Positions 18,400-29,725 of a stretch of DNA of 64,000 nt are shown here, piece by piece. Both the position numbers and the translations under genes were made by a program. Source of the DNA: Zygnema cylindricum. Its lineage: Eukaryota > Streptophyta > Zygnematophyceae > Zygnematales > Zygnemataceae. The stretch is taken from assembly GCA_037447655.1 (NCBI GenBank), contig JBBHKE010000303.1, positions 208,563-272,562 of the forward strand, given 5' to 3'. The notes below the pieces were generated by a model. That model made no database searches, was not told the origin of the DNA, and worked only from the letters and a program-made list of their open reading frames with translations. Position 1 is the stretch's first letter. Every line of letters begins with the position of its first letter.

Positions 18400-21300
18400 G
18401 TGGGAGAACGTAATTCAGCGATTTTATCTGATGTCGAAATACCAAAAACATTTCTCAAAATTAAAGGTTTGAGTGAGAGAGAAACTTCCATTCCGACCGA
18501 TTTAAACACTTTCGATAATAGGCGTAAGCTCGGAAACAACGAACAGGAGAGGGACATGGGGAGAGAGAGGGGAGAAGAAACGTTGGTAGCAGTAGAACTT
18601 CCAGAAGCATATCTACTTATCGGGAGAAAAGAAGGGGAAGGAGAGACGAGGGAAGAGAGAGATAGGGAAATAGGCGGTAGCAAAGGGATAACAGAGACAG
18701 ATTTTGCGGGAAGTGAGAATGTAGAGGAACAAGGAGGAGAGAAAGGAGAGAAAGGAGAGAAAGGAGAGAGTGGAGAGAGTGGAGAGAGAGGAGAGATAGG
18801 AGAGAGAGGGCAATTTGGGAAGGAAGACGCGGAAAGTGTTGAACCGAAATTAGATTTGAAAACGGGCTCAAAATCCGAGCCTGAAGTAGAATCAGGTTCG
18901 GGATTAGAATTAGGTTCGGAATTAGGTCCGGAAATGGTTTCAAAAACGAATTCAATTTGGAGTGTGAGTACGATGGTCGAGGGAAGTAATGAAGTTACAA
19001 ATGTTCAAATTCAAATAAGAACTGCAAAAGATAAACTGGGAATAAGAAATGTAGGAGAGAGAGGAAACGAGGGGAAGAAAGAGGGAGACGAGAGTTTGGA
19101 TTTGAGAAAAGGAGAGAGAGAGCGGGAGACCACGGGAAGTGAAATCTCCGAAAGTGAGGGAAAACTTAATTTAGAAAATGTGAATTTGGATAGAGAGGGA
19201 GTGGAAGAGAATAGGGAGGGAACGAGTGAAGAAAGTCGAAGGAGAAATAAGATGATGAGAGGAAGGAGAGAAGACAAGGAAACAAGACAAGGAAAGGCAC
19301 CGAAAGACGTGACGTCTACTGAAGAGGAAACAGTAATTTCGAAGAGCAAAAATTTAGAGGGAGAGGAGGAGAGAGAGGTAGAGGCAAAAGAGACGGAGAA
19401 TGAAATTTTCGACATTTTCGATTTCGGGGAGGTCCCTTCGGAACCTTTTGCGATTAAACAAAGATTAGAGGTAGAAATGGCGAGAAAAAAAATGGAAAAA
19501 GTTTTATTATATCACACTTATCATTTGGACGGAGCAACTCGGGCGGCCGATTGCGAAGAAAAAAAAAGTGATTCGGAAAAAGAAAAACAATTTTGTCCCA
19601 ATTTTGGAAAATGTGACGCTTCAAAATCGTACATGGTAGCAAAATGCAGTAACCCGAGTTTAGTCGATAATTGGTTACACGGAAAACCGCCTTTAAATTT
19701 TAACCAATCGAGAAAGGCAAATTTTACAACCATGGCACCTTTCCAGGTGAGGCTGATGGTTTTTTTTTTGTAGTATTTTTCTTGTTTTAAGTTCCTGGGA
19801 CTTATGGATGGCCTCCTCTTTTTTTTTCTTTTTTTTTCGTTTGCGATGTTTGGTTTGTCTTGTTTTTGCTGCCTTTGTACACTCACATTTGAACGGATGT
19901 TGCAATCTTTCTCTTTCCCTCGCCCTCTCTCCCCCCATTTCCCTCCCTCTCCCTCTGCCTCTCCCTCTGCCTCTCCCTCTCTCCCCTCCGCCTCTCCCTC
20001 TCGAGATGTATACATTGTTTATTTACTCTTTTAACTCTTTCGTAACGTTTTGTGATGCAGAGTAATTTATTTGTTTTGGAAAATATGTACATTAATCCCA
20101 AAGGTCATGTATTTAATTCAACGCATAATTTTATTTTTGGAGGATGCTCCTCATTGGTCGACATGGATTTCGTATTTCCGGCCGATACCACATTGTAATG
20201 CTTTTTTTTTTCTTTTTTTTCTGTTTTTTTCCTTGTCCAATCACCAGTTTTTATTGTTTCTCTTTGTTACTATTTTTATGATTACTAATATTGTGGCTAT
20301 TATTATTGTAAACTTGCATGTGGAAATTATGAAATTGATGTCATATTTGGTTTTATTTATATATTTATTATTTTGTTTGTCCTTTTCAGTGACTCCATTT
20401 CACGTCTCACTTCCTCCACTGATCGTGACTCTTTCACTCCTTGCCCTGTTTCTCCATCTGATCTAAAACTTTTTCATATTATGTATTTCTCCCTCCCCCT
20501 CTCGATCCCTCTCCCCTCGAACTCTCAACGTCCCATTATCCTTCCATCCGATCGATCTCTCCTCCCTCCCTTCTCCTCTCCTCCCCCTCTCTCCCTCTCC
20601 TCCCTCCTGTCCCTGGAACATCCCTTTGGGGTCCACTGCCACGTGTCCTCCCTCTAGTGGGCCCCTCTCTCTCCTCCCTCAACCTCCACGTGGTTCCCGA
20701 GAAGGGTCTTTTTTTCGCTCGTCGTCTTGTAGTGCCAGGTCATCAGTTTTGCGGAAAACCCGGGGGATCCGTTGTACGGACGTTACGTGACAGGTTTCAT
20801 GTGGGAACACTCGGAAACGGCAGGTGAGTGCGAGGGTTTTGGGATTTAGGGTTAGGATTTTGGGGTTTAAAGTTAAGAGTTAGGGTTTTTTAGGGTTTTT
20901 AGGGTTTAGGTTTTAGGGTTTGGATTCTGGAAATTGGGATTTCGGGTTATTTCATTTTTTGGGATTTTGAAGTTTTGAGGTTAAAGGTATTTTTAGGGTT
21001 TACGGTGTTTTAAGGTTTTGAAGTGTTTCATTGTCGGTATTATTGTTATTATTATCAATTATTGACTTTTGTCCTTCTAGAGATTTCGGTATTGTCTCTG
21101 TTGAAACCACCTGCATTTTTTCTTTTTTTTTTTTGTTTTTGTTTTTGTCCTGTTCCGTTTTTCTGGCATGTTTTTTTTTTTTTTTTCTCTACTGTACGTT
21201 GTAATAAGACTACGCCACACTAATTTAGGTGGCATGTAATTTTAGCAAAATTACTTTATGAATTATTTAGAAACATATGTGATTATGCACTATTTCCTAT

Positions 21301-22059
21301 AATCACTATTATAAACATATCAAAATCATACTTTCAAAAATTATGTTTTCCAATTTTTTAAACCATGGTATTCTATTATTCCTTTGCCGTTAGTTTTTTT
21401 TTTCTTTCCGCATATCCCTAAAGGGCGTCTCTCATTTTAAGTTTATCTATTCTATTTGCGTCTTGAAACGTTCGCATATCATTTTGGACATCACCAAGCA
21501 TGTCGCATTTTACTTAAAGAAAAAATAATTCATTTCATCAACTTTGTTGTTCTAACATTTTGGCTTCGTTTTGGTTTTTTTATTTTTTTTCTTTTGGGAC
21601 AATAGTTCTCTATTAGAGCGTGCGAAAAACCTCTCCGATTGGACGATCGTGGTTGGTCGACGAGATCCGGGTCAACAAAGAGCTATTTTACAACAAGAGA
21701 TACTTATGTCGGAATTACAAGACCGGTACGGTCGAAATCGAGTCACAAGTTTTTGGGGAAACATTTCGATAATCGAAACGCAACAACTTTTTCGACGAAC
21801 TATTTTATATATGGGACCTCACGGGGCGGGAATGACGAATCTTCTTTTTATGCCTTCAAAATCGGCGGTATTAGAGATTCGACCGAACGAATTAGTAAAT
21901 CCTTGTTACCAATATATGTCCGATCGATGCAATATCGATTTTTATCTTTTACTCGGAAAAGGAAATTTTACGAGTCACATAAATGCAAATATCTCTGAAA
22001 TTTTGACGTTGACCAATGAGATTTTACAGTGGGACAAAATGAAAACCTCGACAATTTGA
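18400..22059 (+). CDS. GT61-family (DUF563) glycosyltransferase, multi-exon
   Basis: Likely a Golgi type II enzyme transferring a sugar such as xylose or GlcNAc to glycan or protein acceptors; the exact donor cannot be told. Exons I can support: 18400-19746 (acceptor ATGCAG, donor CAG|GTGAGG, phase 0); 20061-20194 (SNLFVLENMYINPKGHVFNS, FGGCSSL); one from 20390, 3' end unsettled; and 21606-22059, the last. The final exon carries the GT61 signature: NISIIETQQLFRRT, then LYMGPHGAGMTNLLFM and SAVLEIRP, stop at 22057. A small exon near 20713-20822, ending GGCAG|GTGAGT, is possible. Odd: the 449-codon first exon is largely Glu/Lys/Arg/Gly-rich with GEKGEKGEKGES-type runs before a Cys-containing end (FCPNFGKCDASKS). 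The 5' end is not established. Confidence 0.7.
18725..18815 (+). repeat. GGAGARAGGAGAGA coding microsatellite
   Basis: A run of ggagagaaaggagag-type units inside the large GT61 exon encodes Gly-Glu-Lys/Ser/Arg triplets (GEKGEKGEKGES...). Length variation here would keep the frame only in multiples of three. Confidence 0.7.
20835..21010 (+). repeat. Degenerate telomere-type TTTAGGG tract in a GT61 intron
   Basis: Right after a GTGAGT donor-like site come repeated TTAGGG, TTTAGGG and GGGTTTAGG units with spacing changes. TTTAGGG is the usual plant telomere repeat, and such tracts are known in plant 5' introns and regulatory regions. The number of perfect units is small. Confidence 0.6.
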
Positions 22060-23160
22060 ATTTATACTCTTTCTAAAGGTAGCGAAAGTTTTACTTTTAT
22101 TAAGCAAAGATTTTGGTCTTTTCCATTTTTGTTTGGCTTAAGTGAAGAAACGTTATCTTTTTTTTTTAAGTTTTCCTATATACATTTCCCACACGCGATT
22201 AAAATGGGTATTTATAAAATTCGTTCAGAAAAATGAATGTTTGGGAAGGGTGAAAGTTGTAACATATAAGTTGTACTGTTACGTTTAATCGTTTTTTCCA
22301 AGAATATACAAAAGTAGATAATACTTTGTCGATAAGGAAAAAAAGATTTTTCCACACTCAAGTATTAGGGAAGAAAGTTACAATCTAGTTTATGATTGTA
22401 TTTTAAACCTCAAATTATTTCATGGAAAAAGTTTATTTGATCAACAATAGTTTTCAATTCGTACAATTTTTAACATTTATTTATTTGTTGCTTCTAACAT
22501 GAAGCTTTTTCTACGGTGAAATAACATTTTTTTTTTTTGTATACCCATATAATGGACTTCGAACAACTGCATTTTTTTTTACTCCATGTGTCAAGAGTTT
22601 TTTTTTATTTCAATGAAAGTTTTGATCCATAAGTTATTTAAAAATAGACAGAAGAATGAAAAGAAAGGGTTTAAAAAACATTAAGTAACAAAAGGAAAAC
22701 TTGAGCTGGATCTGAAAATAAGATGTGAAAGGAATTTGGAAAGAGACAAAAACTTCATAAAAAGTCGTAAAAAAGTCTTAATTTTTGCTGTTTTTTTGAT
22801 AAAGTCTATATCATCCCTTTTGTTTAAGTTAATCATAATCATAAGGCAGGATAAATTAAAAAGCACGATGGTAACCCATCTGAGTCCAGGGTACAAAAGG
22901 GGTGGCATGGCCAAAACTGAAAAACTACAATATAAAACAAATAGAGCGATGGGAACAAAAAAAAAAGAAAAGAAATGAAACGATCAACAAGAAAATAAAA
23001 GCACCCAAACTCAAAATGAAAAGCACGACAACTCAAAAAACCCAAACTACAACCCCAACCCCCAATCAATTAAAAATCTACGAAAAGCAACCCCGTAAGT
23101 CCCCCGAGCCTGGGGGAGCACGTTGAGGGAGTTCCGGAACACGGCGACGATCCAAAACCC
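22060..23160. other. 3' flank of GT61, no gene
   Basis: AT-rich, with no supported coding region. Confidence 0.5.
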
Positions 23161-23167
23161 CAACAGC

Positions 23168-23758
23168 CTATCGGAGAATAATAGAAGCCTGCACTCGCTG
23201 TAAAGCCACCGATAAGCGTTGACGATAAAAAGAAGTAAGGACCGAAGAAGGAGGGCTCCCAGGTCCTCGGCGCTCGAAAGCACGTCGAGCACAGGTACGA
23301 AGAAACGCGTCCAATGCAACACCCAAACAACCAAAGATCTCGACCGCCATCGGAATAAAGTCATCCATAGGGTCCCGGTGGGCATAATCACGCTCTTTCG
23401 CCTTAGCGGCATCACGAGCTGCCACCCCAACATGTCGAGCCGCCTGACCAACAACTGTAACTGAAGTAGGGTTTGCCAGAACAATATCACCGAAGATGAG
23501 ACGGGCACCATCAAGCAAAACAACATCGATCCGACGCGAGGGAATGATATGAGAAACCTCTCGACGCACAGAAAAGCCCCCTTCCGAAGCGATAGTCGCA
23601 ATGGTGTCGCGAATAGCATAAGAATGGGGAAGTACATGGCACTTGAAAACAACTGTTTCTACAGTATTTAAAGTGAAATCCACATTGTTTATATGAAGAA
23701 TAGATACAAATCCATAGATAGTATAGCATTCTATCTTTTTTTCTGGACCCGTGCTCAC
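23168..23758 (-). pseudogene. C-terminal domain of an RT-linked mobile element (fragment)
   Basis: An open frame of 196 codons with RDTIATIASEGGFSVRRE, RRIDVVLLDGARLIFGDIVL, AARHVGVAARDAAKAKERDY, DFIPMAVEIFGCL and FYRQRLSVALQRVQASIILR. I recognise this as a region common in plant and algal genomes downstream of reverse-transcriptase-like ORFs. The D-x(n)-GDIVL core resembles a PD-(D/E)XK nuclease fold (inference). No RT is present upstream. Reading on after the stop (23168) in other frames gives more of the same C-terminus. A shorter relative is at 45858-46150. The parent element class is uncertain (non-LTR type is my best guess). Confidence 0.5.
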
Positions 23759-23759
23759 T

Positions 23760-25640
23760 GATTATGATATATTTATTTATTTTAAAAGTCTTTAATAAAA
23801 TCCTAAAAAAAACCAAAAAAGAAAAAAGAAAAAAGAGGAGTTTTAAAGGAGATTGAGAAAATATGACTGAGGTTAAATCTGAGGTGGTAAGGATAACAAT
23901 TAATGTGAGTTAGCGGTGATTTTCTCAAGAAAAAACTTTTTTTTGTCCCAGTTATGGATTTTATTTAGTGGTGAAAAAAGAGATCTTATAGTTTTTTTAT
24001 AATCGTTTTTTTTTTCTTGCTTTTATGCTTTCTACTTCCTCTTTGTACATGGAAAATTTTCTAGCCTAGAAGACCTAAAATGTCAACAAAAACGAAAAAC
24101 AAAGATGTAAAGGATGCCGCTAGAGGATGTTGAGCCTTGGAAAACCCTAAAAAACCTACAAATAGTTCTTAAGTGAGGAAAATGAGTTAATATGTTACCA
24201 TTTCTACTATAATTTAGAGACCAAAACCACTTTTAATTCATGGTATTTGAATAAGCAACGCCAATTAATGATATAAAGGGTATATACGGTTTAAGCAATT
24301 TGGGACTATGGGATTTTTAAATGCTTCTCAACTAAGGGGAACAATATTGAGCTTTTTTGCTCAAAAAAGGAAAGGAAAAACCAAGACCTTCAAACTGTCA
24401 AAAATAGACATGCACGTCATCAAACTTGTGACACGATCACAAAAAGACAGTACAAAAAAAAAAAAAAAAAAGGTAGCAAGAAGTTCAAACAGGATTCAAA
24501 TACAATTTTTTAAATCCGCTCAACAGTCGCTGAACTAAATAAAACAAAACCAAAAAAACAAAAATAAACCCATACATACAAAAACATACAATTAAAGGGT
24601 AAAAAACACACTTTTTCACCTTTTTCCATGAGCTGATTTCTGCTTTCCTAGTTAAAATCAAAGAAAAATAGATGATTCAGGAAGAAGGTCAAACATGTTT
24701 GACTTAAAAACCTTCTAAACAGTCAATCAACAGCAAAATGAACAGAAAAAAACAGAAAAAGATACATGAATACGTTTTCCAATGAAAGAATATATCTACT
24801 CCCTTAGTTAAAATAAGACCAAAACTAAGAAAGAGAAAAAAAAAGACTTGGCGAGGAGTTTGACCATGTTCTCCAAAACCTCTAAATCCTCTTAACGGTC
24901 ACTTGTCAAAAACACTCCACTCTCCTTTTTGTCAAAAGGTAAACAAAAAAAAAACCAAGATGGTATCCAGGAGCAAAAAAAGACTCTCTGAAAGTTAAAA
25001 AAGAATGTCTCAGTTCTCACGAAAGATAAAACCTTGACAAAAAGAAGAAAACGTCATCAAAAAGAATTACACTCACCAGAAAAACGTCGACCAACAACAA
25101 AAATCCCTCCAGTTTTTTTCGCTTCTTTGATTTGGGTAAACTTGATGTTCATTGGAAAACAACCAATCATTGTGTACAATTAAACGGCGAGCTTCAAAAG
25201 AGAAATTTTCCACTCTATTTGCAATCAATTCTAGGGGCTAAAAGACCCTGAAAAAATGCATACGGCATAAATTCTCTCTATTTGCCTACTGTGTTCCTAA
25301 CACTCATTTTTTGAACCTGGAGAGTCTCAAGCTTTACATGGGTATTGACACACTAAACCCAAGCTTTTCCTACAACAAATGCACACAACAAATAAAATTG
25401 TAAGCATAAAATTGTACGAATAAAATCGTACTATCTTCTAATGCCTTCCATTCCTCTAAAATTATCTATCCACACTCACTTGCAGTAATGCAAAGACCTC
25501 TTGCTCCAGATCTGAATAAAGACAAAACCGCCATCAGACCTGTATTGGAAAGGAAAGGGCTCAAATTTTCACAGTCTGCCAAATTTCCCAACCTCCACAA
25601 CTTTACCGAGGCGAAAATCACCTAAACAAATTATTTCCTT
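23760..25640. other. AT-rich interval without a gene
   Basis: Only short frames in A- or T-rich runs; nothing is supported. Confidence 0.6.
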
Positions 25641-25737
25641 TCGAAAATGAGATGAAACAATCTCACTGTCATATCCTTCTCCTTCTTATTAGAGAATTAA
25701 GTAGATTCACAAAGCTCGCTCCATCATTCTCAAACAG

Positions 25738-25905
25738 AAAGACAAGAATACAGAGAGAAAGAGAGAGAAAGAGTAAGAGAGAGAGAGATACAGACAAGAA
25801 AGGGACGGCGGCGATGCGGATAGCTGCAGAGAAATTAAAGAAACAAGGAGAGAAAAAGGGAGAGAGGAGAGAGAGGGAGAGAGATGAGGAGAGAGAAATG
25901 GCAGT
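25738..25905. repeat. GA-rich microsatellite downstream of SMT2
   Basis: Runs of gagagaaagagaga on the plus strand, CT-rich on the transcribed strand, probably within or just past the SMT2 3' UTR. Confidence 0.7.
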
Positions 25906-25924
25906 TCAGATCTGTCTAATTGAT

Positions 25925-27064
25925 TCAAGCCTTGAGAGGCTTCCTCAAAAGCAACAGATGGGCGGGAGTAAAGACGCCAGTTTCTCCTCCCTGAGTGAGC
26001 CATACGGCCACAGAAGTGAGCATATTGTGCACCTCTACCAGTCCCTTTGGAGCAATACCAAGCCAGGAAACAATGGTAACCAAGGCATGGTTCCGAGCAT
26101 AAGCAATTCGTCCAAACTTGAGACGGCTCCACCATGGAAGAGAAGGAGGAGCCGCTAAATCTCTGTTTTCCAAAACTTCAAAACCGACTTCTTCAGCAGC
26201 TTCCACAATCTCCTTGTAAGTCCTCAAATCAGGTAAAGCATTACCGTAACAGATTTCGTCAATAATTTTGGCGTGATTTGCATTGTTAGGATCGTATTTG
26301 TCAGTCGACACCCATTCGTATGTTGCATACGTCTGGCCTGGTTTCAAAACCCTAAAAATCTCAGCATAAACGTCGTGTAGTTTGGGAGCATGACAAGTGG
26401 CTTCAATAGAATAAGCTCCATCAAAACTGTTATCTTCAAAGGGCATCGATAGAAAGTTTCCTTGGACAACTTCACAAAGATGATCCAAACCTGCTCTTTT
26501 ATTATGAGATGTCGCTCTCTGTACTTGGTAATCATTTATTGTTATTCCTACCACATTGCTTTGAGATTTTCTGGCAATTGCTCTCATTGGTCCACCAACT
26601 CCACATCCGGCGTCCAAAACTTTCATGCCAGGTGTCATCTTCAACAAATCACAGATCTGCTCTTCATGGATCCTAGTGGCTTCTCTATTACTTTTCCCAG
26701 GAATTGCAGGAGAGAAATGGAAGCTCTGGCCCCAGCCCCATTCGTAAATGTCAGTAACGAGATTGTAAAATGTATCCACAAACTGAGGAGCTATCTTTTT
26801 CTCCGCTACACCAGTTCCATGGCTGCCTTTGTTCTGATTGAAGTAACTGTCGTACTGTTTCCAACCATCTTGGACTTCATCTTTTCCTAAACCACCACCG
26901 GAAAGTTCTCCGGTTTTCTTTCCCTTCACTTCTGCTTGACCTGATACAAGAAGAAAGGCAGTGGCTCCAATCACTACCACTGCAGCAGTTATTCCTACCA
27001 AAGTTCCTCCTCCTCCCTCTCCTAAAGTATCTAAAAGTGCTGTCGCATAGCTGGACAATGTCAT
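25925..27064 (-). CDS. SMT2: Sterol C24-methyltransferase, SMT2-type (24-methylenesterol C-methyltransferase)
   Basis: Transfers a methyl group from S-adenosylmethionine to the side chain of 24-methylenesterols, giving C24-ethyl sterols (sitosterol branch); acts at the ER. The 379-residue protein has an N-terminal membrane segment (about residues 22-40, GITAAVVVIGATAFLLV), sterol-binding motif YEWGWGQSFHFSP (about 107-119), SAM motif VLDAGCGVGG (149-158), then GITINDYQVQRA, FDGAYSIEATCHAP and the C-terminal SMT domain ending GGETGVFTPAHLLLLRKP. DTFYNLVTDIYEWGWG groups it with SMT2 rather than SMT1 (which has YDLATSFYEYGWG). Start chosen at the ATG at 27064; an in-frame TTG 10 codons earlier is not needed. 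The gene is intronless, as angiosperm SMT2 genes are, and looks fully functional. Confidence 0.95.
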   Translation of the reverse strand: MTLSSYATALLDTLGEGGGGTLVGITAAVVVIGATAFLLVSGQAEVKGKKTGELSGGGLGKDEVQDGWKQYDSYFNQNKGSHGTGVAEKKIAPQFVDTFYNLVTDIYEWGWGQSFHFSPAIPGKSNREATRIHEEQICDLLKMTPGMKVLDAGCGVGGPMRAIARKSQSNVVGITINDYQVQRATSHNKRAGLDHLCEVVQGNFLSMPFEDNSFDGAYSIEATCHAPKLHDVYAEIFRVLKPGQTYATYEWVSTDKYDPNNANHAKIIDEICYGNALPDLRTYKEIVEAAEEVGFEVLENRDLAAPPSLPWWSRLKFGRIAYARNHALVTIVSWLGIAPKGLVEVHNMLTSVAVWLTQGGETGVFTPAHLLLLRKPLKA

Positions 27065-27202
27065 GGCTAACCACAGCTTCCCTCTCCCTGCCAAAACTCT
27101 TCTCTCCTCTTTCTCCTCCCTTTCTTTTCTTCGCCTTTCGTCTTCTCCTTGTACCTTTTACTGCTGCTGCGGATCTACAGTACTGGATCGTGTGAAGCTT
27201 TT

Positions 27203-27211
27203 GTTTTATAG
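27203..27211 (-). promoter_or_regulatory. TATA box of SMT2
   Basis: On the minus strand the sequence CCCCTATAAAAC lies about 140 bp before the SMT2 ATG, leaving a purine-rich 5' leader of roughly 100 nt. Position and sequence fit a plant core promoter. Confidence 0.55.
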
Positions 27212-27330
27212 GGGCAAAAAGAAAGAACGGCTGTAAGGGGAAATGTCAGAGGCAGTACTGTTGACAACATGTATTTATTTTCCTTTCCTGTCCAGCGATT
27301 TGCTGAAGTCTCAGCAAGGCAACAGTACAG

Positions 27331-27562
27331 TACCGTGAATTGCTATTAGCCTATTAGGCTTAAATGTTTTTTTCGACACTTAAATCATCTTTTCTTCGTG
27401 CACAATTGTCGGACTGTAAATCTGACGGTTGCGATGGAAAGGAAAGTCTTATTGAGTTATTTCCGATTGGTGTCTGCAAACTGAAATGGGACACGTGTGC
27501 ACGGCAAAACATTGATTAAAGTTGCGAAAAAAACATTGACGTTAATAACGATGCACGGTGTA
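27331..27562. mobile_element. TA-target MITE (TIR-A family), 232 bp
   Basis: Ends TACCGTGAATTGCTATTAG (2-bp deletion of CA) and TAATAACGATGCACGGTGTA. The left flank is cagtacag, the recurring target half-site. Confidence 0.7.
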
Positions 27563-27710
27563 CCGGGTAAAATGAGTTGCCATTAGCATTAATACTTGTG
27601 TAGCTATTTGTTTCTTGGAGCTAATTTTTAAAGCGGTAAAAAATGTCCACGTATCCCAAACATGAACTAGAGTTACTCGCAGTAAATAATTTTCATGCTA
27701 TATATTCCTT

Positions 27711-27738
27711 TAACGCTAATAGCGATTCGCGGTGCTAG
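27711..27738. repeat. Solo end of TIR-A MITE
   Basis: tttaacgctaatagcgattc followed by gcggtgct. No partner end was found close by. Confidence 0.5.
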
Positions 27739-27784
27739 ACTGTAACCAAGAATGCCAACACTCTTCATTAGTTATCGAGACTTA

Positions 27785-28509
27785 GGGTGAAGTTCCACTA
27801 GACGAAAAGTGAGGAAGTTTACAGAAATTCGGACCTTTCCGTACTATGTCGTACTTCTTATTTTGTTTTAATGCGGAAAACAACATTACAGAGAATCTTG
27901 CCAATACTCTCCAAAAGTCTGGGAGTTAACAACGACCGTTGGATATTTTTTCGCGAAGCATTCGCTTCGAAAGTTTCTGTAATTGGTGATGTACCTCGCG
28001 AGGTACATCACCAATTACAGAAAAAATTGAGCCACGACACGTTGGATAATTAGCATACGTGTCAAAATGGCAACCAACGGAAATCAAAATATTTCGCACA
28101 CGATATACGCATTGAAAAATCCAAAAAAAAATACAAACGAAAAGTCGTAACGCACTTTCGTCACGCTATTTCTGTTAGCGCCCATTCGTCACACTATTTT
28201 CGGCAACGCTCATTCATCACGCGAAAAAAGAGGAACCCTAAAAAATGATGTGGTATCTGACAAGGCGTCTACGGAGAGTACAAAATTTGTGTTGTACGAT
28301 GACCTGGTACGCACGTGTATGGTACGCAAATGAAGATTTTTGGTCGGTGTGAAAATCATTGACGATTTTTAAAATCCTATATTGACTTACGTGGTACCAC
28401 TCAATTTCGAGCACGTGGATTACAGACTGCGCAATGGAACTTCGTTCAAATTGTAGCATTCTGTAATGCTGGCCGTACAATTACAGAATGTCCTAATGGA
28501 ACTTCACCC
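27785..28509. mobile_element. Harbinger-like MITE (TIR-B family), 725 bp, intact
   Basis: Ends GGGTGAAGTTCCACTAG and TAATGGAACTTCACCC, between TTA and TAA. The left arm continues ACGAAAAGTGAGG. The centre (27945-28025) is a palindrome: CTGTAATTGGTGATGTAC, CTCGCGAG, then the complement. The open frame across the palindrome is a by-product and not a gene. Confidence 0.8.
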
Positions 28510-28512
28510 TAA

Positions 28513-28626
28513 ACTTCATAGTTGAAAAGGCTCTATCACATAAATTAGCGTCAATTACTCTAATTGTTTTATTTTTTATTTTTTACTCTAATTTTTTCAT
28601 TACTCTAATTACGATTCGTGGTGTAC
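28513..28626. mobile_element. Truncated TIR-A element, right end
   Basis: Matches the last ~115 bp of the copy at 58878-59497 (tctatcacataaattag, then ttttcattactctaattacg and the GGTGTA end). The left side is missing. Confidence 0.65.
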
Positions 28627-29514
28627 TTAACTTTCTGCAATCGAAAATTTGTCCCGATTCTTGTGACAGCATTTCCATATCGCGATTCTTGAAGCTGGTT
28701 CAATTTCTCCAAGTGGTCCCCTCGATATTTGACGCCAATGGTAGAATAGCTGAGCACGTCTTTTATCCTTTGTCCAGTCAGGTCTTCCAAAAGAAAATAA
28801 CATGCTGACTCGGATCTGACGACACTGCATATCCACGTGGCGAGACGACAGCTATGGACGGAGCCCTATTGACTTTTATTCGTTTATTGGAGAAGAAGAT
28901 TTTATGAAATGTAGCGTACTTCACGCAGCGCGATTGGACGGCACGAGCTACGTACATGTATTTCTGTCCGTTTCTATAATGAGGAAAGGCTTATAGCACA
29001 TGTACTGTTCATGTACGGAACCGCTAAGGGGTTATCAGTTGTCACATATGTACAGAGTAAAAGAACGGATATCTCTGCTTCACACTCGTTTATAGGTTGC
29101 ACGAATAAATGTGAACAGCTGTCAATATCCATAGATTATGACATTTCCGTACATTCTGGCTTTGTTAACCTATCCACGTCAATATAATCGACAAAGGCTG
29201 TCAGATTCTGGCAGTAGATGTAAATCATGTGAAGCCAAAATGTCGGTGACACGAGTTCATCACTTCATGTCATAAGCTTCCTAGAAGCCGTACGGCCGTG
29301 ACTACAAATGTCGGTGGGTTTGCAATAGTCTTAAGGGCAGTACGAAACGTATTGTAATGTCTTTTTGCAAAAGAAAACAAATCACTTTTTGCCAGAATAC
29401 TGGCTTTCTTGGAACTGCATGAACATATAAAAAAAAAGCACACACCAAAAATAATATAAACAAAACAAAACAAAACAAAAAAGTTATTTAAACTGAGCAC
29501 GGTACACGCTACAT

Positions 29515-29717
29515 TACACCGTGAATCGCTATTAGCCTTATGTACGCTATATCAGCACCCCAAAATTTTGACATTGATACCTTAAATATAATAAATTACA
29601 CTATTTAAGGAAGTGGACCATAATCTGCCACGTCTCCTGGCATTAAATTAGAATGAATGACGCTAATTTTTTCTTTACACTAATAATTTCTTAACGCTAA
29701 TAACGATTGGCGGTGTA
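29515..29717. mobile_element. TA-target MITE (TIR-A family), 203 bp, type copy
   Basis: TA-CACCGTGAATCGCTATTAG at the left, CTAATAACGATTGGCGGTG-TA at the right. The TA dinucleotides outside fit a 2-bp TA target duplication, as in Tc1/mariner-like elements (inference). It has no coding capacity. Copies at 14794-14995 (inverted) and 51346-51548 share the core agacgtggcagatta or its complement. The right flank is CTGTACAG, leading straight into another copy. Confidence 0.85.
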
Positions 29718-29725
29718 CTGTACAG

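Noticed and set aside
18613-19415. Long Ser/Leu-rich minus-strand frames opposite the GT61 exon
   Set aside because: They are antisense shadows of the Glu/Lys-rich coding stretch.
23047-23652. 201-codon minus-strand frame with many Leu and Phe
   Set aside because: It overlaps the RT-linked fragment in another frame; the motif-bearing frame is 23168-23758.
27871-28053. Open frame shared with 60508-60828 (FFREAFASKVSVIGD)
   Set aside because: The frame is an effect of the CGCG-centred palindrome in the TIR-B MITE; the same stretch is open on both strands and has no domain.
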